Source of the DNA: Sipunculus nudus | Lineage: Eukaryota; Annelida; Sipuncula; Golfingiida; Sipunculidae | Assembly (NCBI GenBank): GCA_026874595.1 | Contig: CM049306.1 | Coordinates: 15,209,019-15,273,018 of the forward strand | Length of the DNA stretch: 64,000 bases | Direction of reading: 5' to 3' | Shown here: positions 57,552-64,000 of the stretch, in pieces | How the letters are laid out: every line of letters starts with the position of its first letter | Position numbering within the stretch: the first letter of the stretch is position 1 | Notes under the pieces: model-generated | What the model saw: the letters and a program-made list of their open reading frames with translations, nothing else | Database searches by the model: none | What the model was told of the DNA's origin: nothing | Made by a program: the position numbers and the translations under genes

Positions 57552-57687
57552 GTAATAGTAATAGTAATAGATACCCCAGTAATAGTAATAGTAATAGTAA
57601 TAGAAGATAAAATGTGGTAATAGTAATAGTAATAGTAATATCAAAAATTGAAAGTAATAGTAATAGTAATAGTAATAGACCCCATGT
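57552..57687 (+). repeat. (TAATAG)n hexanucleotide array
   Basis: Four blocks of three to five TAATAG units are separated by short unrelated spacers (ATACCCCAG, AAGATAAAATGTGG, TATCAAAAATTGAAAG). The array abuts a family A unit whose start is cut at TTTTTGTATCAAATTTTCC. Confidence 0.92.
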
Positions 57688-59205
57688 CTGGTTTTTGTAT
57701 CAAATTTTCCATTATTCTGGGGGGTATTTTGGAGCCATACAGCTTAAAGATATGGGTAACAGAGACCTAATTTCAGGTTTCCATGGAGACTTTTCATGGG
57801 TCTCCCTGTGTGTCAAGAATGAAGATTCTAGGTCCAGTTTTTATGATTTGTGCCCTGTTAACAGCTGTTCACATTTTTAAAGGTCTCAAAAATAGACAAA
57901 ATAAATCGTAAAAATTGAAAAATACAGGTGGCGCTACCAGTCTGCAGAAACTGATGAAACATCTCATGATGCATAAGTGTGCCAAAAATCATGACCATCA
58001 GTGATGCAGTTAATGAGATATTGAAGTTTTTGTATGAAAGTTTTTACTATTCTGGGGGGTCCTTTGGGGCCACATAGCTCGAAGGATATGGGTAACAGAG
58101 ACCTAATTTCTGGTTTCCAAGGAGATTTTTCATGGACCTCTCAGTGTGTCAAGAATGAAGATTCTAGGTCCAGTTTTTATGATTTGTGCCTTGTTAACAG
58201 CTGTTCATATTTTTAAAGGTCTCAAAAATAGAGAAAAAAATTCGTAAAAAATTGAAAAATATAGGTGGCGCCACCAGTCTGCAGGAATTAATGGAACATC
58301 TCATGATCAATATGTATGAAAAAAATCATGACCATCAGTCAAGTAATTAATGCTCAAGATATTGAAGTTTTTGTATGAAAATTTTGACTTTTCTGATGGG
58401 TTCTTTAGGGTCCCATAGCTCGAAGGATATGGGTAACAGAGACCTAATTTCTGATTCCATGGAGACTTTTCATAGGATTCTCAGTGTGTCGAAAATGAAG
58501 ATTCTAGGTCAAGTCGTTACGATTTGTGCCTGGTTAACAGATGACAGCATCCTTAAAGGTCTCAAAAATAGAGAAAAAAATTCGTAAAAAATCGAAAAAT
58601 ATAGGTGGCGCCACCAGTCTGCAGGAAGTGATGGAACATCTCATGATCAATGTGTATGCCAAAAATCATGATATGGGTAACAGAGACCTAATTTCTGGTT
58701 TCCATGGAGACTTTTCATAGGTCTCTCAGTGTGTTAAGAATGAAGATTCTAGGTCCAGTCTTTACGATTTGTGCCTTGTTAACAGATGTTCACATTTTTA
58801 AAGGTCTCAAAAATAGAGAAAAAAATTCGTAAAAAATTGAAAAATATAGGTGGCTCCACCAGTCTGCAGGAAGTGATGGAACATCTCATGATCAATGTGT
58901 ATGCCAAAAATCATGACCCTCAGTCAAGTAGTTAATGAGATATTGAAGTTTTTGTATGAAATTTTTTACTTTTCTGGGGGGTACTTTGGGGCCCCATAGC
59001 TCAAAGGATATGGGTAACAAAGACCTAATTTCTGGTTTCCAAGGAGATTTTCCATGGACCTCTCAGAATCCCAAGTTACAAGGTTCTAGGTGAAGCCTTT
59101 ATGATTTGTGCCTGGTTAACGGACAGACAGACGGACAGACAGACAGACGAAGGACAAAGAGTGATCGCTATAGCTCAGATGACTTTCAGTCAGCTGAGCT
59201 AAAAA
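57688..59205 (+). repeat. Family A array with intact end module
   Basis: Four to five monomers, exact cores at 58264 and 58604 and near-matches at 57927 (GGTGGCGCTACC) and 58851 (GGTGGCTCCACC). One monomer (about 58600-58830) has lost ~90 bp, joining AAAAATCATG to ATATGGGTAACAG. It ends GACGGACAGACAGACAGACG, CTCAGATGACTTTCAGTCAG, CTGAGCTAAAA. A matching start module was not found, so it may be 5' truncated. Confidence 0.88.
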
Positions 59206-59329
59206 TATTCAAATACTTCGCAACAACATATTATCTTACCCTTTTGATCACTATTTCAAATATGTGTTGTAAACTGGAGTGACAACAGGTTTTCAAATCA
59301 GATACCAGTATAGTCCAGCAGTTAAGCTC

Positions 59330-59880
59330 CCATATTTGGAAGAATTGTGCAAAAAAATGAAAGAAACATGAAGGTTGGCAAAATTATTCTTTGGAGCCTA
59401 TTGATGATTTTCAGATATAGGGCCAAGCTGAAAAAAAATTATCTTGGCCAAAATCCAAGATGGCGGCCAAGATGGCCGCATCTTGGCCGCCAGATTAGAA
59501 AATGTCAATAACTTGAGATATAATGTCCCCAGAAAATATTGCAAATACTCTAATATTATGTTTTTTTGGGCTGAGAAATTCAATTTTTGAGGTTTCAAAC
59601 CTCTTCAGATATTAGCTGGGTTTTTATCAAGAATTTGGTAATATTCCCATTAATCTGGTGGTAAAGCTGCATATTGAGAAGATTTGTGCAAAAGATGAAA
59701 GAAGAATGAAACTTGGCATAATAATTTTCCAGACCATACTCTATATGTTCAGATATGGAGCCGAGCGGAATTCGCCATGTCTTGGTAAAAATCCAAGATG
59801 GTGGCCAAGATGGCCACCAAAATACAAAATACCAATACAACTGGTTATATTTGTCCTAGAATGCATTGCAAGTGCACTGT
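59330..59880. repeat. Two ~300-bp units with CCAAGATGGCGGCCAAGATG
   Basis: Both units carry GTGCAAAANATGAAAGAANNATGAA, TTCAGATATGGNGCC and a CCAAGATGGYGGCCAAGATG block at 59455 and 59793. The first continues into its own complement (GATGGCCGCATCTTGGCCGCC), making a strong palindrome. No gene is present. Confidence 0.8.
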
Positions 59881-59889
59881 TTTTATGTT

Positions 59890-61110
59890 TTTTCAGTACA
59901 TGCTTAATTTTATTCACCGAAATAAAATAAAAGATTCAGTACATTTGATAAAATAAAAACATCTTTTCAAATAAAGTATACACACTGTTGGTTGAATGAG
60001 GGACAAACAATATCATTATGCTAATTACAATCTCAGCTATAATTAATTACTGGAATTAATAGTCAATTTCACACCTGGTGAAGTTTTACTCTTCTGAAGT
60101 AAAGCATTACTTATCTGATGAACATCCACACTTTCTTAGCAATACATTACTTTGTGGACACAATTAAATGTGCACTTTATTCATTGTAACCCTGGTGGTA
60201 CAATACAAAATCTAAAATGTAGCATGTCCAAGAATAAAATAAAATACAGAAAATTATAACATTCATCTAGTTTATGCACCAGCTGGGGGGAGGGGGGGTG
60301 AGTGCAGGGCAGAGGGGAAGCCTGCTAGTAGTGGCCAAGCTGGGCCAAGGCAAGCTGCCTGGAGTGGGTTACATAATGCAAGTGAAGGCTCTACTACTAG
60401 GTGGGCTAGATGTAAACAACACTTGACATGGTGTATGAAAACTTGAATAAAAGCTACTATTTTCAAACAATTTCTTTGAAATTTCAGATTTTAAAAGATT
60501 AAATCCTTATGTATATATGCTGTGAAAATTAAATCAACAGTGCTTACAGGGAAAAAATGTGCCACTGCCAAATTTGGACAAAATTTAAGGTATTGATTTT
60601 TTATTTATGCTAATAACTTGAAAAATTTGCAAAATTCAGATATAATTTTGGGTAAACAATTGAATCTTGATTAAATAAAGTTATATTCCTGAAAAAAAGT
60701 CTCCAGCTTCAGCAATTCTCATGTTAAGTGAGCAAATATATTTCCTGATTTTTAAAAAATTGCATTATATTTGGGCCTATAACTTCAAAATAATACCCAA
60801 TACTGACCTAATTTTTGGTATGTGCACAGAAAATGTATGGAAGAATATGAATACTAAATATGATCAAAAACAGATTAGTAGTTTTGATATTATGCAGCCT
60901 TGAAGTGTAACAATGGCTTTTTTTTATGGAAAACAGAGTTTTTCTTCCTTAATATCTTGATGGAACGAAGTTCTAATGACCCAATTTTCGGTATGGTAGG
61001 AGATTTTGGGGTCATCTAATGGTATGCAGAATTTTGGATTCGTAGGTCCAACGGTTTTGAAACGTGCCCTGTTAACGGCCGGACGGACGGACAAAGGACC
61101 ACCACTTTGG
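59890..61110 (+). mobile_element. Family G fragment, 5' truncated
   Basis: Matches 47716-49000 and 53245-54350 (GTGCAGGGCAGAGGGGAAGC, CAGATATAATTTTGGGTAAAC), then a shorter tail GTTAACGGCCGGACGGACGG, ACAAAGGACCACCACTTTGG, CTAAAAA. It begins inside the body, so the start module is missing. Confidence 0.82.
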
Positions 61111-61440
61111 CTAAAAATATGCTACATTACTACAACATGGCATCTTCTGGATTACTCCTTGAATAATATATATCTAGCAAAGTTTTGTACATTGGAGTGG
61201 AATCAGCTTAACAATTAAAGAAATACAGTTCAAACCCACTCAAGCTTAACAATTAAAGAAATACAGTTCAAACAACTAGACATTTCTTGGCACTGCAGGT
61301 GCCAGAGTATCCCCAGACATAGTAGCCCCCCCCCCCCCCCCTTTAAGAATAGACCCCCATTTTTAGCAGCATATACTGACACTTGGCATATTTATTTTTT
61401 CTTCCATCTAACAATCCACAATCTTGTTGAAGTTGTTGGT
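61111..61440. other. Poly-C tract and short tandem duplication
   Basis: CTTAACAATTAAAGAAATAC occurs twice, 38 bases apart (61206, 61244). A C run of 15 or more lies at 61327-61342. No gene seen. Confidence 0.75.
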
Positions 61441-63260
61441 CCTGTGACCTTGATCTTTTTAAAGATGTGTCCTGTGACCTTGACCTTTGACCTCATGACC
61501 ACAAAATCAATTCGGGTCTTGCTTTTCCAATGGGACATATGCAAGTCAAGTTTGAAATCTATACCTCAATAAAGCAGGAATTATCATCCAGAAACTAATT
61601 TTTGGACAGATGGCTCCTGTGACCTTCACCTTTGACCTTGTGACCTCAAAATTGATAGAGTTCTTCCTCTCTTGGCAGGAGAACTATATGTGCAAGATGA
61701 AAGATCGGAGATGAAATGTTTGGCTGAAAATGCACCCACATCTTTTTAAAGGTGTGTCCTGTGACCTTGACCTTTGACCTCATGACCCCAAAATCAATTT
61801 TGGTCTTGCTTTTCCAATGGGACATATACAAGTCAAGTTTGAAATCCATACATCAATAAAAGCAGGAATTATCATCCAGAACTAATTTTTGGACAGATGG
61901 CTCCTGTGACCTTCACCTTTGACCTTGTGACCTCAAAATTGATAGGGGTCTTCCACTCTTGGCAGGTGAACTATATGTGCAAGATAAAAGATCTGAGATG
62001 AATTGTTTGGCTGAAAATGCATCCACAATCTTTTTAAAGAGGTTTCCTATGACCTTGACCTTTGACCTCATGACCCGAAAATCAATTCGGGTCTTGCTTC
62101 TTCAATGGGTCAAATACAAGTCAAGTTTGAAATCCATACATCAATAAAAGAAGGAATTATCATCCAGAAACTAATTTTTGGACAGATTGCTCCTGTGACC
62201 TTCACCTTTGACCTTGTGACCTCAAAATTGATAGGGTTCTTCCTCTCTTGGCAGGTGAACTATATGTGCAAGATGAAAGATCTGAGATGAAATGTTTGGC
62301 TGAAAATGCACCCACATCTTTTTAAAGATGTGTCCTGTGACCTTGACCTTTGACCTAATGACCCCAAAATCAATTTGGGTCTTGCTTTTCCAATGGGACA
62401 TAAACAAGTCAAGTTTGAAATCCATACATCAATAATAGCAGGAATTATCATCCAGAAACTAATTTTTGGACAGATGGCTCCTGTGACCTTCACCTTTGAC
62501 CTTGTGACCTCAAAATTGATAGGGGTCTTCCACCCTTGGCAGGTAAACTATATGTGCAAGATGAAAGATCTGAGATGAATTGTTTGGCTGAAAATGCATC
62601 CACAATATATTTTAAGAGGTTTCCTGTGACCTTGACCTTTGACCTCATGACCCCAAACTCAATTCGGGTCTTGCTTTTCCAATGGGTCAAATACAAGTCA
62701 AGTTTGAAATCCATACATCAATAAAAGAAGGAATTATCATCCAGAAACTAATTTTTGGACAGATGGCTCCTGTGACCTTCACCTTTGACCTTGTGACCTC
62801 AAAATTGATAGGGTTCTTCCTCTCTTGGCAGGTGAACTATATGTGCAAGATGAAAGATCTGAGATGAAATGTTTGGCTGAAAATGCATCCACAATCTTTT
62901 TAAAGATGTGTCCTGTGACCTTGACCTTTGACCTCATGACCCCAAAATCAATTTTGGTCTTGCTTTTCAAATGGGACATATTCAAGTCAAGTTTGAAATC
63001 CATACATCAATAAAAGCAGGAATTATCATCCAGAAACTTATTTTTGGACAGATAGCTCCTGTGGCCTTGATCTTTGACCCCAAAATTTATATGGATCATC
63101 CACTATCGGCAAGTGAGCTATATATTCAAGATGGAAGACCTAGGATGAAAGTTTGGCTTAAAATGCATCCACAGTATCTTTTAAAATGCCAGTCCATTGA
63201 CCTTGACCTTTGACCTCATGACCCTAGAACCTATAGGGTTCTTACTTTAGTGGTGGGCCA
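61440..63260 (+). repeat. Family F tandem array, ~290-bp dimeric units
   Basis: About six dimers; each half is ~145 bp. Half 1 has GTGACCTTGACCTTTGACCT, CATGACCCCAAAATCAATT and CAAGTCAAGTTTGAAATCC; half 2 has GTGACCTTCACCTTTGACC, TTGTGACCTCAAAATTGATA and TATATGTGCAAGATGAAAGA. TGACCTTTGACCT, a direct repeat of the nuclear-receptor half-site with one-base spacing, is exact at 61481, 61768, 62056, 62344, 62633, 62922 and 63204. The frames on both strands are shadows repeating at this spacing. Confidence 0.93.
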
Positions 63261-63960
63261 TACATAAGTCATGTTAGAAATCCATATGGCTATCAACACT
63301 GGAGATATCATAAGAGGTGTGTGATTTTCACCATATATGGCAATATTCAAGGTCAAGGCCACTATCATAGGAAAGGTCATGACCCCAATTTAAATAAACA
63401 TCATCCCATAACCCATACCTATGTATATGCATAATATAAAAGAAATCTGTCCATTAGTTTTTGACTTATAATGCTCACAGTACTGTAAGGTGGCAATTTT
63501 GGGGGTATTAAACGGCACGAAAACAAGTAAAGAATAATAGGTGGCGCCACCAGTTTCTGGAACATGACAACCCTATCCATGATCTTCCATCAACTTGATT
63601 TTGGGATAAATCCATGCAAGATTTCTTGAGATATTAAAGAATTTGTGTGATTTTCCCCAAAATTGGACCTATTCAAGGTCAAGGACACTCTCCTAGTAAA
63701 GGTCATGACCTCATTTTAAATAGGCGTCGTCCTCTTACCCATATCAAAACATATACCAAGTTTGGTAAAGTTCCGTGAAATATTTTTTGGGTTATCGCGC
63801 CAACAAGATTTATATGCGGTGGCGGCGGCGGGGGGACCGGTATGAAAACATAGTATCCCCCGACTTTGTCTGGGGATACAATAACTATTATTGCAATACA
63901 CTTGGTAGTGGGGGGGGGGGGGGGGGGGGAGGTGATATGAGAATTACTGTACACCTATTA
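63261..63960 (+). repeat. Repeat with palindromic core and a terminal hairpin
   Basis: Two ~330-bp units share CAAGGTCAAGGNCACT and AAAGGTCATGACC (63355 and 63675). The core GGTGGCGCCACC is at 63540. A (GGC)n stretch near 63820-63832 is followed by GTATCCCCCGACTTTGTC and TGGGGATAC, a hairpin at 63853-63879. A G run of about 20 follows at 63910-63929. GATATGAGAAT and ACTGTACACCT after the run match 43014-43034. Confidence 0.75.
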
Positions 63961-64000
63961 CAGCAGGGATGCTCTTCCAATCATTCATTACAAATAAGGT

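Noticed and set aside
61646-63213. Paired frames on both strands in the family F array
   Set aside because: They are shadows of a 290-bp tandem repeat, present on both strands in register.

Overview
The window looks like animal nuclear DNA: AT-rich, intron-containing and full of non-autonomous repeats. The mix of tandem-repeat-bearing interspersed elements, (ACGG)n tails and GACCTTGACC arrays is what I would expect of a mollusc, most likely a bivalve. That assignment is inference from repeat style; no diagnostic host gene fixes the species.

I can support one protein-coding gene, on the minus strand from 40398 (ATG) to 14364 (TGA). Nine exons can be chained by GT-AG sites with matching phases into an exact 2169-nt frame (722 residues plus stop). 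The protein has a novel N-terminus, an acidic run followed by an Arg-rich patch, eight C2H2 zinc fingers (residues about 188-407), a linker with a VV pentapeptide repeat and a probably helical C-terminal region. It should be a nuclear, sequence-specific DNA-binding protein; I cannot name it. Two of its exons have had their 3' end and splice donor copied into a downstream tandem repeat (53-bp unit beside exon 6, 47-bp unit beside exon 3).

Almost everything else is repeats. I label the families A-G. A: 336-bp monomers with TCTGGGGGGTAC and TATGGGTAACAGAGACCTA (21.4-25.8, 41.5-42.0, 45.8-46.4, 49.7-50.3, 57.7-59.2 kb). B: monomers with GATAAAGAGCTATGTGAG, in elements whose ends carry TGTATCCGCC (29.4, 34.5, 55.8 kb). 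C: CTTCCTGTAACTCAGCC units ending CATAAGCTCACAGGTTCGCT (1-0.6, 7.7-8.6, 12.5-14.0, 17.0-17.9, 32.7-33.2 kb). D: GAGAAAGCCATCAAAGATG units (6.8-7.5, 10.2-12.1 kb). E: CCCATCTTCGAACTTGACC units (37.5-38.4 kb). F: GACCTTGACCTTTGACCTC units (28.4-29.2, 61.4-63.2 kb). G: a 3.3-kb body at 46.4-49.7 and 51.9-55.2 kb, with partial copies at 42.0-43.9 and 59.9-61.1 kb.

Two signals cross family borders. The 12-bp palindrome GGTGGCGCCACC occurs at least 18 times in families A, B, C and E and in one further repeat, in the fixed setting aggtGGCGCCACCa; family D carries near-matches. Several otherwise unrelated bodies also share the same two ends: a start with ACAAGGGACCCATGGGTCAC...GCTCAGCTGA and an end with an ACGG-rich tract then CTCAGATGACTTTCAGTCAGCTGAGCTAA. 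The inverted GCTCAGCTGA/TCAGCTGAGC pair, the terminal hairpins and the internal tandem repeats suggest Helentron-type rolling-circle elements, without any coding sequence. Clean cut-and-paste insertions are also present: two hAT-like elements with exact 8-bp target duplications, a third older one, a foldback element with a 40-bp minisatellite, and a TIR element with tRNA-like promoter boxes. I found no intact transposase or reverse transcriptase, no rRNA, no canonical tRNA and no CRISPR array.
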